Below, piece by piece: positions 31,940-39,850 of a stretch of 64,000 bases of DNA. Position 1 is the first letter of the stretch; the number at the start of each line of letters is the position of its first letter. The stretch spans positions 310,001 to 374,000 of the IMG/VR virus record IMGVR_UViG_3300035182_002586, one strand, 5' to 3'. The notes beneath the pieces were generated by a model that was not told the DNA's origin, made no database searches, and worked only from the letters and a program-made list of their open reading frames with translations. The DNA comes from a virus. A program made the position numbers and the translations under genes.

Positions 31940-32887
31940 TCAGGGGAGGGTTCGGGGGCGCCCCACCTGACGAGGGTGTTGGATGCCGTGTTCGACGAGA
32001 TGCCGTCGCACGGTCGTCTCGGTCTGTCCTAGCTCCCGCGCGATGCGCTTGATGGGGACTCCCTTCGCGGACATCTCCCGGAGCACCTTCGGCGTGAGCA
32101 CCTGCCTGACCTGGTAGTGCGGCCCCTGAAAGCCGAAGGTGAGCTTGTGGGTCATGCACTCTGGCATGTGGGGCTTCACGAGGGCGATGAACCGGAGAGC
32201 CTGCTCTTCCCCCTCCAGGTGGAAGACTCCAGTGTTCCCCTTGCAGACCTCCCATCGGGGACGAAAGCCAAACTGGTCGAAGACACCCATCGCGATGCCC
32301 TGACTCACGGGGTCCATGCCGAAGGTGATGCGAGGCCACCAGCCTACCGAACCGTCGTCCATGAACCACACGGCTAGGACGAGACTGTCTACGACGTGGA
32401 GGACCTCCCGGGTAAGGTGCTTCGGGCCATCCCCGTCATAGAAGCGCTCATGCCACTCGACCAGGCTCGCATGGGAAACTGTGTGGAAGCGCCACCCGGG
32501 GAATTCACGCCCTTCCCTGCGCCACACAACAGGGGCTAGAGGGGCTTGCACCCACTGACCCCACTCCCTGGCTTTCCACTCGATGTACGCGTGCTGCGCG
32601 TCAGAGTGGTTCTCCTGATAACGAGCTGCATGAGGCGTTCGCGAGAGACGGCCATCACCGAGCATCGATCCCACCAGGATGGACTGGAGGCGCCCCTCAA
32701 TAGGCGTGACGGTGTTCCTCTCTGCACGCTCCAGCGTCCGAATGCCATAATGCTTCCGCCAAGAACGCACCCTTTTCAGGGTCGTGGGTTCTCCGAGGCG
32801 AGTGACGATCTCTTCGTCGGTCAGCTTCTCTTCGATGTACAGGCGAGCGAGTTCTTCGGGGGGTACGGGGCACTCGATACGACGCAT
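31940..32887 (-). CDS. Free-standing LAGLIDADG homing endonuclease
   Basis: 315 residues. Two LAGLIDADG helices: ILVGSMLGDG near 71-80 and LAVWFMDDGS near 171-180, a monomeric layout. Helix-turn-helix-like segments flank the core (LTDEEIVTRLGEPTTLKRV at the N-terminus, KRIARELGQTETTVRRHL near the C-terminus), which bind DNA next to the cut site. Start ATG 32887, 10 nt after a GGTGTA element, chosen over a frame 6 codons longer. It sits at the border of the accessory and virion regions. Confidence 0.88.
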   Translation of the reverse strand: MRRIECPVPPEELARLYIEEKLTDEEIVTRLGEPTTLKRVRSWRKHYGIRTLERAERNTVTPIEGRLQSILVGSMLGDGRLSRTPHAARYQENHSDAQHAYIEWKAREWGQWVQAPLAPVVWRREGREFPGWRFHTVSHASLVEWHERFYDGDGPKHLTREVLHVVDSLVLAVWFMDDGSVGWWPRITFGMDPVSQGIAMGVFDQFGFRPRWEVCKGNTGVFHLEGEEQALRFIALVKPHMPECMTHKLTFGFQGPHYQVRQVLTPKVLREMSAKGVPIKRIARELGQTETTVRRHLVEHGIQHPRQVGRPRTLP

Positions 32888-32897
32888 ACCGATAGTG

Positions 32898-32903
32898 TAC
32901 ACC
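32898..32903 (-). promoter_or_regulatory. GGTGTA element before the LAGLIDADG gene
   Basis: GTGGTGTACACTATCGGT on the minus strand, 10 nt before ATG 32887; TACACT could be a -10 hexamer placing the mRNA start at the ATG. Confidence 0.6.
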
Positions 32904-32963
32904 ACGTTGACGCTTTCGTCCTCAAGTGCTGTGACGAAAGCGTCTGGCGCCTTTTCAAAACGT

Positions 32964-32994
32964 CGAAGGCCGGTCCCTTTCGGAACCGGCCTTC
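32964..32994 (-). terminator. Strong hairpin terminator after the major capsid gene
   Basis: CGAAGGCCGGT pairs with ACCGGCCTTCG with a 9-nt loop, followed on the minus strand by ACGTTTTG. It ends the virion transcript 33 nt after the capsid stop. Confidence 0.85.
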
Positions 32995-33026
32995 GGAGCT
33001 TCTAGCCTGTTCTCAGGCCACTTCTA

Positions 33027-33959
33027 TCAGAAGCGGCTGATCACGAGACGGGTCAGGCCACGGGGGTTGAACGCCCCAATGCCGATGTTTTCGAAGCAAG
33101 AGAATCCGATCGTCCGGTTCTTCGGGTCGTCGGCGCTGAGCACGGTCAGCTCCGTACGAACCGGGAAGCGGCCGAAGTTCTCCGGCTCTGCGCACACGTA
33201 CACGAACCCGACCGGCACGAGGCGGCTCGTGATGATCTGCGCGCCCCAGAGGACGGCCTGGAGGCCCGTCTTGAGGAGGGTTGCCTGCGACTCGATGTCG
33301 AGGATGTCGCGGCCGAACTTGCGGATGTCCGCGTAGTCGACTGCGTTCATGTAGATGCGTGCCACGCGGAGGTCGTGGCGCTCGATCTCGGCGAACGCGT
33401 CCGCGAGGACCGACGGCGAGATGGGGGCGACCACGGCCACGTCCGGGTTCGTCTGACCCGGGAGGGTGTCGAAGCCCGACACCGCGATGCTGTCGAGGAC
33501 TGCGAAGACGCGCTCGTCTTCCGCCGCCTGGATCTGCGCCTTCGCGAGGTCCTGGCTGCGCTCGATCAGGTCGAAGCGACGCTCCTTGATCTGCGTGAGC
33601 GGGATCTCCGGGTTCGAGGCGATCTCGAACAGCGGGAAGATCACGCGGCGCGGCTTCTGGACGGCGAGGATGTTCTCGCCTTCCTCGCCGACGACGAAGG
33701 CCGTGACGTCCGGGTCCTTGTCATAGATCGGGAGTGCCCCGTCCGGAAGCTGCTCCACGAGGAAGGTCTTGCGACCGACCGCCGTGTAGTCGCGACGGAG
33801 GCGGAGCGGCTGGATCATCGATGCTGCGAGCTTCGCGCGGCCAGCGGCCGTCTTGATGTACTCGCTGATGATCGCCTGCTTGGTCTCGTTGGAGACCACC
33901 ATCTGCTGCTGGGCGACCGGGGAGAAGCCGCCCATCATCTGCTGCTGCGTCTGGAACAT
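33027..33959 (-). CDS. Major capsid protein (HK97 fold)
   Basis: 310 residues. The N-terminus is Gln/Met rich and, after a helix with YIKTAAGRAKLAASMI, leads to the E-loop region and the P-domain (IERSQDLAKAQIQAAEDERVF), then A-domain strands ending FGRFPVRTELTVLSADDPKNR and FSCFENIGIGAFNPRGL. This arrangement is the pattern of short HK97-type capsid proteins of large myoviruses. It is the last gene of the virion operon, followed by a terminator, as expected for the most abundant product. Confidence 0.85.
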   Translation of the reverse strand: MFQTQQQMMGGFSPVAQQQMVVSNETKQAIISEYIKTAAGRAKLAASMIQPLRLRRDYTAVGRKTFLVEQLPDGALPIYDKDPDVTAFVVGEEGENILAVQKPRRVIFPLFEIASNPEIPLTQIKERRFDLIERSQDLAKAQIQAAEDERVFAVLDSIAVSGFDTLPGQTNPDVAVVAPISPSVLADAFAEIERHDLRVARIYMNAVDYADIRKFGRDILDIESQATLLKTGLQAVLWGAQIITSRLVPVGFVYVCAEPENFGRFPVRTELTVLSADDPKNRTIGFSCFENIGIGAFNPRGLTRLVISRF

Positions 33960-34006
33960 GTTCTGGTCCTTTACCTTTCAGCCGGGTCTGGGTTGATCGG
34001 GACCGA

Positions 34007-34636
34007 TCAGACCCGAACGTCCAGGACGAGGAGAGAGTTGTTCGCGTCGGGGGCGACCTTGCAGACGCCCATGAGGGTCACGAACTTGAGGTCGTTCTGA
34101 CCGGCGACCTGATACTCGTACGCGTCTTCGAGGACGTTCGTGAGCAGGCCGTTGACCGAGGCGAAGAGCATGTCGCCCGGCTGGAAGGTGATCGCGGCCG
34201 AGCCGGTGATCTGGTGCTTCGTCTCGTAGACCGAGACGCCGATCGTCGAGCCCGAGCCGCAGACGTACGGGCCACGGCCCGATGCGACGCCGGGGGTGTT
34301 CTCGAACGCGTTGCCGAGCGCGTCGTTGATGAAGAACCCGAGGGGCTTCATGCGCGCGTCGTACGCCGACGAGACCTTGACCGGACCGCCGACGAATCCG
34401 TTGCCGAAGTCGTAGCGGGGGAAGGCGATCGAACCGCCGAGAACGCCAGCCTTGACGATCCCTGCGAGAGTGGTGGACTTGTTGGCCGCCGCGGTGACGA
34501 TGGGGGGGTTGGCCTGCGTGAACGCATCCGGCGTCAGAACACCCTGCGAGTTGCGGGTGACGACGTAGAAGAGCTGCACGCGACCAGAGGTCTCCCGAAA
34601 GTCACCCGAGGACTGGCCGCCGAGGGGGGATGCCAT
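34007..34636 (-). CDS. Putative head decoration protein
   Basis: 209 residues from ATG 34636, preceded by GGAGATTC. Beta-rich and Gly/Ser/Thr rich (VVTRNSQGVLTP, YVCGSGSTIGVSVYETKHQI, KFVTLMGVCKVAPDANNSLLVL), in the position of head decoration or cement proteins between scaffold and capsid genes. No known family recognised, so the role is inferred from position and composition. Confidence 0.6.
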   Translation of the reverse strand: MASPLGGQSSGDFRETSGRVQLFYVVTRNSQGVLTPDAFTQANPPIVTAAANKSTTLAGIVKAGVLGGSIAFPRYDFGNGFVGGPVKVSSAYDARMKPLGFFINDALGNAFENTPGVASGRGPYVCGSGSTIGVSVYETKHQITGSAAITFQPGDMLFASVNGLLTNVLEDAYEYQVAGQNDLKFVTLMGVCKVAPDANNSLLVLDVRV

Positions 34637-34770
34637 TGTTGAATCTCCTGCGACAGTGGAACTGGGGTGGCTTTTGATTCGATTCGATCTTAGCACCCAC
34701 TAAGTGGGTGATTGACTCGTCGTGATGAAGGGCGGCGCGCCGAAGCGGGACGCCCTTCATCCCGGGGCGG

Positions 34771-36282
34771 TCAGGAGTTCCTGGGGAGTCCGAACGCCTC
34801 GCTGACGTCGGGGGCCGACGACCAGAGGGACGTGAGCTTGCCGATCTCGCCACCGCCGCTCGGAGCTGCGGGGGCTCCACCGACGCCGCCGATCTTGGCG
34901 ACGCCACCGGTCGGGCGAGTGCCGACGGTGCGGTTCGAGGCAGTGCGCATCGCGTGCTGCGAGGCCGTCTTCTGACCCTGCGCCTGCTGTGCTTCCTGCA
35001 CTTCCTGCTGGCCGGCGAAGAGGGTCTTGAGCACGTCGTCGTCGCTGGAGAGGACGACTTCGCCCACGTCCATCGAAGCCGGTTCGAGCTGGATCTCGCC
35101 CATCATCTCGGCAGCCGGAGCCGGCCCACCGAGCATCTGGTCGAGGAGCTGGTCATCGGCGTTGGTGAACGCCTGCTGACCCTGCTGCGCCTGCTGCGCC
35201 TGCTGCGCGTAGGTCGCGGCCTGCTGCGCAGCCTGCTGCGCGGCCTGCTGTGCCTGGATGGCAGCCTGCTGCGCCTGCTGTGCCTGCTGCTGGAGCGCGG
35301 CCTGCTGTGCCTGCTGTGCCTGCTGTGCCTGCTGTGCCTGCTGTGCCTGGATGGCGACCTGATCCTGCTGCGCCATCACCTGCTGACCGCCGGACTGCAC
35401 GGCGACCATCGGCTGCTGCCCGGCCATCGCCTGCTGGAGCGCCTGCTGAACCATCGACTGGATGGCGGCCTCCATCTGCTGAGCCTGCTGAGCCTGCTGA
35501 GCCTGCTGAGCCTGCTGAGCCTGCTGAGCCTGCTGAGCCTGCTGAGCCTGCTGCTGGAGCGCGGCCTGCTGGCTCGCCATCACGGGGGCCTGCTGCTGCG
35601 CCTGGAGCTGCGCCTGGACCATCGACTGGATGGCGGCCTGGATGGCCGTCATGTCGCCCGACTGGATGGCAGCCTGGAGCTGGGCGTTGGTGAACGCCTG
35701 CTTCTGACCCTGCTCCTGCTGGCCCTGGTCCTGCTGGCCCTGGTCCTGAGCCTGCTTCGCCTGCTCCTGACCCTTCGCCTGCTCCTGACCCTTCGCCTGC
35801 TGGTCCTGAGCCTGCTTCTGGCCCTGGTCCTGCTGGGCCTGCTGGCCCTGGTCCTGCGCGAGACGCGCGTGCGTCGCGATCAGGTTGGCGTCGGGGAGGT
35901 ACATGAGGGCGACGGCCTGATCCTCGACGGCGGCCTCGGTGGCCTTCGAGCCGAGCATCATCCGCGCGGTCGTCGTCGCGAGGTCCGCCTTCTTGATGAG
36001 GAGGCCCTGATCGGCCGCCGTCTTCTCCGGGTGGTTGAACGTCTCGGGACGGAAGGCCGGGAGGCCGATCTCGTCACGCTTCGTCTGACCACCTGCGTAC
36101 TCGACGGACCAGTCGTTGGGGTGGACGTCCTCGGCGAAGGTCGAGGGGTCACCCGTCACGTACTTGTCTGCCGGCGGCTGGACCTTCACGTGGTCCTGGT
36201 TCATGAGGTACGGATCGGCGGTCTTCACCACCGAAGCCTTCTTGGCGATCTCCTGATCGTTCCAGGTCGAGCGGACGCGCAT
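34771..36282 (-). CDS. Gln/Ala-rich protein, possible scaffold
   Basis: 503 residues. Residues 1-145 are ordinary and polar. From about 145 to 370 the protein is nearly all Gln and Ala with Gly and Lys (repeats such as QQAQQAQQAQ), broken by short acidic or Met-containing pieces. The end is acidic and then Gly/Pro rich. Encoded by long CAG/GCx arrays. Its place between the prohead protease and the decoration and capsid genes fits a scaffold or core protein that the protease removes. Start ATG 36282 after GAGGAAAGG. Confidence 0.6.
   Translation of the reverse strand: MRVRSTWNDQEIAKKASVVKTADPYLMNQDHVKVQPPADKYVTGDPSTFAEDVHPNDWSVEYAGGQTKRDEIGLPAFRPETFNHPEKTAADQGLLIKKADLATTTARMMLGSKATEAAVEDQAVALMYLPDANLIATHARLAQDQGQQAQQDQGQKQAQDQQAKGQEQAKGQEQAKQAQDQGQQDQGQQEQGQKQAFTNAQLQAAIQSGDMTAIQAAIQSMVQAQLQAQQQAPVMASQQAALQQQAQQAQQAQQAQQAQQAQQAQQAQQMEAAIQSMVQQALQQAMAGQQPMVAVQSGGQQVMAQQDQVAIQAQQAQQAQQAQQAQQAALQQQAQQAQQAAIQAQQAAQQAAQQAATYAQQAQQAQQGQQAFTNADDQLLDQMLGGPAPAAEMMGEIQLEPASMDVGEVVLSSDDDVLKTLFAGQQEVQEAQQAQGQKTASQHAMRTASNRTVGTRPTGGVAKIGGVGGAPAAPSGGGEIGKLTSLWSSAPDVSEAFGLPRNS
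35205..35860 (-). repeat. Tandem CAG-type codon arrays inside the Gln/Ala-rich gene
   Basis: Runs of 9-nt units TGCTGTGCC and TGCTGAGCC on the plus strand (35280-35350 and 35480-35550) and TGGTCCTGC-type units near 35700-35830. They encode QAQ steps and drift in the third base, as in repeats grown by slippage. Confidence 0.7.
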
Positions 36283-36325
36283 TTTCAGGTAACCTTTCCT
36301 CGCACTGAGAGTCTGATAAAAGGAT

Positions 36326-37993
36326 TCACGATGACCCCAACGCGAAGAGCCGACCCTTGGCGAGTAGGGCAGCCTTCTCTGAGTCTGTGAGGTTCCGGCC
36401 CATGGCCTGGCGGCAGGCCGTCAAATAGCTGTCAGCGTTACGGAAAGACCCGATTCCGCCGACAGCCATCACAGTTCGATAGATTCGCCCTTCCCCCGCC
36501 TGGGAAGCGCGCCTCGTGGCAAGGTCGAGGACCCGAGAGACAGCAAGGACTTCACGACCCGTGAGGGCACCTGAGGTCTGCACTGCCTTCCAACCCCCAG
36601 CCTTGTGGAGAACCAGGCCGAGGAACACCTTCCGCGCTGTCTCTCCGCCGCCCGTCATGGCGACCACCGTGCGGGCGATCTCTTTCCATGCAGCGTGCTT
36701 CAGCGCGGACTTGATCAAGCTGTCGTTCGTGGGGTTGGGCTCCAGAAGATCACGGACCTTCTCGCCTTCACCCTTGTTGATCTCGCCGCGCAGCTTCTCC
36801 ATGGCGCGTTCACGGAGAGCGCCTGCGAGGTCGTCGACGATCTTTGCGAGAGGATCCTTGTCCTCTGCGGCGGGGGCGGCATCGGCCTCAGGACGGGCAG
36901 GGAAGCCTTCACCCTGCTGCTGTTCGCCTTGTGCGATCCTGGGGGTCGCAACGATCTGGTCCTGGTTCCACTCCGCAGCGCGAGCTACGACCATCTCCTC
37001 GATGCGAGGATCACCCGCAGGGAGTTCCGTGGCGGCAAACTCGCGCGGGATGAGAAGAGCACCCTGGTGGTTCTCTTTGGTGATGAGCTTGGCCGTCTCT
37101 GCGTCCGGCGGGAAGAGATGTGCGGCGGCCTTCTGGATGGCGCCCGTGTCTGCCGTGCGCGGACCCTGTGCAATGGCCGACGCGAGGTAGACGCTCATGC
37201 GGGCTGCGTCTTCCTCCGAGAGGATGTTGCGGAGCACGGCGCCCGTGAAGGCGGGGTTCGCAACCCACGACGCCTCGATGAACTTGACCGAGCCGGGCTC
37301 CTCTGACAGGTGCCCGCACAGCTCCGCGATCTTGCGCTTCTGGCCAAGCTCGTCGATGAACTCGGAGCCCTTGAAGTACTTGATGTGCGGACAGAGCTGC
37401 GTCTCGTCGTAGGCGACGTTGCCGCACCGCGAACAGATCGTGAACTGCACCTGGCAGCCCATCGAGAGGGTCTGGAGCTGACCGCTCGTGATCGCCGAGA
37501 TGAGCGGGCGGTGTTCCTTCTTCGTCGCAACGAGGATGTCGACGTAGATGGAGTCGCCGATGTCGCGCGCTGCTGCGTCGATGATCTTCCCCTTCGACAG
37601 CTCGGGGATCTGGATGTGCTCGACGTAGTTCTCACCGCCCACGAACGTCTTGAAGCAGGCGAGGAGCAACTTGCGCTCCCACGCGTCCTGGTTGTTGTTG
37701 ACGTACTTCGTGGAGGGCAGTGTGATGTAGTAGTCGCCGTACTTGCGGTCGATCTGGAAGCCGTCGACCATCTGCTTACCGAGCTTCGAGGCCGGCGTCT
37801 CCGTGTCGACGGAGGCGATGATCGTGCAGTGCGTGAGCAAGTAGTCCTTGGGGTCGTACTTCTCGATTGTGACCTTGGAGGCTTCCTTCGAGAGAAGCGA
37901 CACCCCGCCCGTAGACGCAATACGATCCTGCCACCCCTGGTGGTGGATCGTCGGCTTCACGATCGCCGCTTTCGCGTACTTGAGGAATGCCAT
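36326..37993 (-). CDS. Prohead maturation protease-like protein with internal zinc site
   Basis: 555 residues from ATG 37993. The N-terminal 280 residues have the look of capsid maturation proteases of large phages: SIYVDILVATKKEHRPLISAI, LQTLSMGCQVQF, then a zinc site CSRCGNVAYDETQLCPHI inserted in the fold, and FIEASWVANPAFTGAVLRN. LSMGC carries a candidate catalytic Ser. The C-terminal half is an acidic linker and helices that may act as core. Lies just before the scaffold, decoration and capsid genes, as in many phages. Protease class is inferred. Confidence 0.65.
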   Translation of the reverse strand: MAFLKYAKAAIVKPTIHHQGWQDRIASTGGVSLLSKEASKVTIEKYDPKDYLLTHCTIIASVDTETPASKLGKQMVDGFQIDRKYGDYYITLPSTKYVNNNQDAWERKLLLACFKTFVGGENYVEHIQIPELSKGKIIDAAARDIGDSIYVDILVATKKEHRPLISAITSGQLQTLSMGCQVQFTICSRCGNVAYDETQLCPHIKYFKGSEFIDELGQKRKIAELCGHLSEEPGSVKFIEASWVANPAFTGAVLRNILSEEDAARMSVYLASAIAQGPRTADTGAIQKAAAHLFPPDAETAKLITKENHQGALLIPREFAATELPAGDPRIEEMVVARAAEWNQDQIVATPRIAQGEQQQGEGFPARPEADAAPAAEDKDPLAKIVDDLAGALRERAMEKLRGEINKGEGEKVRDLLEPNPTNDSLIKSALKHAAWKEIARTVVAMTGGGETARKVFLGLVLHKAGGWKAVQTSGALTGREVLAVSRVLDLATRRASQAGEGRIYRTVMAVGGIGSFRNADSYLTACRQAMGRNLTDSEKAALLAKGRLFALGSS

Positions 37994-37997
37994 AGGA

Positions 37998-38204
37998 CTA
38001 CGCGACCCTCCGCACCTCGGTCGAGGAGACCGTCGTGGGGTCGTCATCACCGTCGTAGAGAACGCTGAGGGTCAACCCGTGCGCTTCCACGACTGCGCCC
38101 TTCTTGCCCGCTGCGCCCATGACGCGCTCACCGGCTTGGATCGACATGGCTTCCGCCACGTTCGATCGCACCTGCGCAGGACTTCCGAACTTCGCGAAAG
38201 CCAT
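37998..38204 (-). CDS. Small virion-region protein, 68 aa
   Basis: Starts at ATG 38204, sharing the A of TGATG with the preceding stop. Sequence with a glycine-rich turn (GAAGKKGAVVEAHGLTLSVLYDGDD) and SH3-like beta pattern. Unknown function. Confidence 0.6.
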   Translation of the reverse strand: MAFAKFGSPAQVRSNVAEAMSIQAGERVMGAAGKKGAVVEAHGLTLSVLYDGDDDPTTVSSTEVRRVA

Positions 38205-38947
38205 CACCACCCCACCGGGTTGCCGTCGGGGCCGAGAAGGTTGTCCATCTTGATCAGATAGAGGTCCTTCGGGCAGGCGAAGAGACGGTGCCTCTCACCC
38301 TTTGACATCTTGTATGTCGTGCGTCGCATCTGCGTCCCGCAACGGGGGCAGGACGGACGCTTCGACAGGGACTCTTGCTGCGTGACGCGGTACTGGCGGT
38401 TCTGCGCGACCCAGTAGGCGGCGATCTTTGTGTGCGCCGACGCTACGATCGTGGACTCCACCGCTTGCTGGAGGAGCACGTCCACGAAGTTCGACCCCAC
38501 GAGGTAGAACTTCTGCACCTCGTCACGAAGCACATGGTCGGGGACGACTGAAGCGTGGCGGCGCCACAGCTCGTCGTACGCAGCGACCTCACTGGCCGAC
38601 CGGGACCAGAGGTGCGCTAGCTCACGGTGGAACGTGGGCGGGACTTCCGTAGTCCGCCAGAGGCGCGGAGTGCGTGATGCCTGACGGGCCTTCTCGATCT
38701 CGTACGAGCTATACGACTGGTCGAGGGTGGGCGGGAGGAACCGCTGGATCTTCGGGTTGACGATGACCAGCTCGTCTGCGGACACCCTCTCGTTGCCGTG
38801 CGGGAACTGCACGTCGACGAAGCCGATACCCGGCATGACCGCAGTGACCCTACCGACGAACGGTGAGAGTGCGGCGTACCCCGGGAAGAACTTCTGGACG
38901 GTATCCCCGACCGAAAAGTCCTTGCTCAGCTTCCAGTAGTCGATCAC
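38204..38947 (-). CDS. Virion-region protein with KOW/SH3-like start and C-terminal zinc ribbon
   Basis: 247 residues from GTG 38947 (GAGGGATT upstream). N-terminus KDFSVGDTVQKFF ... FVGRVTAVMPGIGFVDVQFP fits a KOW/SH3-like barrel; the C-terminus has CPRCGTQMRRTTYKMSKGERHRLFACPK, a zinc ribbon. Role unknown. Translation is coupled to the 68-aa gene. Confidence 0.65.
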   Translation of the reverse strand: MIDYWKLSKDFSVGDTVQKFFPGYAALSPFVGRVTAVMPGIGFVDVQFPHGNERVSADELVIVNPKIQRFLPPTLDQSYSSYEIEKARQASRTPRLWRTTEVPPTFHRELAHLWSRSASEVAAYDELWRRHASVVPDHVLRDEVQKFYLVGSNFVDVLLQQAVESTIVASAHTKIAAYWVAQNRQYRVTQQESLSKRPSCPRCGTQMRRTTYKMSKGERHRLFACPKDLYLIKMDNLLGPDGNPVGW

Positions 38948-39041
38948 GTCAATCCCTCACGTCTTCTGGGGGTCGCACGGCCACGGGACGGTCGGACCAG
39001 CCGACCGTCCCTTCCCATGGAGGCCGAGGAAGAGCCGGGCG

Positions 39042-39443
39042 TCAGGGAGCGAGCGGACGGCCCGTCGTCGACTTGCCGTGGTGGACTGCGCTCGACTGGT
39101 CGTCCTTGTAGGCGGCCATGTACGGCTCGTCGCCCTCGACCTGAACGGGGGCCATCGGGTTCGCGAAGCCCTTCATGTACGCCTCGTCGGCGTCCTGCTT
39201 GATGACCTCGGCGGTCTTCGTACGGGCGGTGACTTCCTTCACCTGACGCGTCTCGAAGGACTCCTTGCCGAAGGTCGCGATCTCGATCTCGTCCGCCGTC
39301 TTGTCGAGGACGTTGACGATCGCCTTGGCTGCCTCGAAGGGCATCCCCCAGGACTTGTAGTTGAGCTGGATCTCGTGGGCGCACTTGTCGAGGGACTGAA
39401 GGGTCTCCTCGGCCTCTTCGGCTGCGAACTTGGGCATGGGCAT
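39042..39443 (-). CDS. Virion-region protein, 133 aa
   Basis: Starts MPMPKFAAEEAEETLQSLDKC with AAGGAGAC upstream, mostly helical, and ends in a polar tail (YMAAYKDDQSSAVHHGK). Likely a minor head or core protein from its place between the 1403-aa protein and the protease. Family not recognised. Confidence 0.6.
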   Translation of the reverse strand: MPMPKFAAEEAEETLQSLDKCAHEIQLNYKSWGMPFEAAKAIVNVLDKTADEIEIATFGKESFETRQVKEVTARTKTAEVIKQDADEAYMKGFANPMAPVQVEGDEPYMAAYKDDQSSAVHHGKSTTGRPLAP

Positions 39444-39505
39444 GTACGTGTCTCCTTGGGGTCTCGGCGTGCCGAGCGATGACTTTGACGAAGAGGGCGA
39501 GTCGA

Positions 39506-39850
39506 TCAGCCGATCTGCTTGATGAGCTGGAGGACGGGCTTGAGCGCCTCGCGGACGAGCGGGTCGGCGGCTGCGGTGCGGATCACGGAGCTGCGGATCT
39601 GCGCGTAGGCGGACGCCTGCTTCTGCTGCTCCTCGGTGGCCTGCTGCACGACTTCCTGCTGCGCGGCCTGCTTCTTCTCGCCCTCTTCCTTCTTCGCCTC
39701 GGCCTCTTCCTTCTTCTTCTCCGCGTTCTCACGGAACTGCGGCGGCATCTCGCCGGCCTCGCGCGCGAACGCAACGAGGTCGTAGGCGATTTCCGGGTGG
39801 GTCGAGGCGATCTTGCTGGCGTAGTTCGAGAGCTTGACGGAAAGCGACAT
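39506..39850 (-). CDS. Possible nested C-terminal product of the 1403-aa protein
   Basis: ATG 39850 inside the large frame has GAGGAGACCCCC just upstream, the same type of site used before the tail sheath gene. The 114-residue product would be a helix (SLSVKLSNYASKIASTH) plus a Lys/Glu/Gln coiled coil, like phage scaffold proteins made from internal starts. Confidence 0.4.
   Translation of the reverse strand: MSLSVKLSNYASKIASTHPEIAYDLVAFAREAGEMPPQFRENAEKKKEEAEAKKEEGEKKQAAQQEVVQQATEEQQKQASAYAQIRSSVIRTAAADPLVREALKPVLQLIKQIG

Noticed and set aside
35205-35860. Short tandem repeats suggesting a CRISPR array
   Set aside because: Repeats are 9-bp codon units without unique spacers and lie in an open reading frame.
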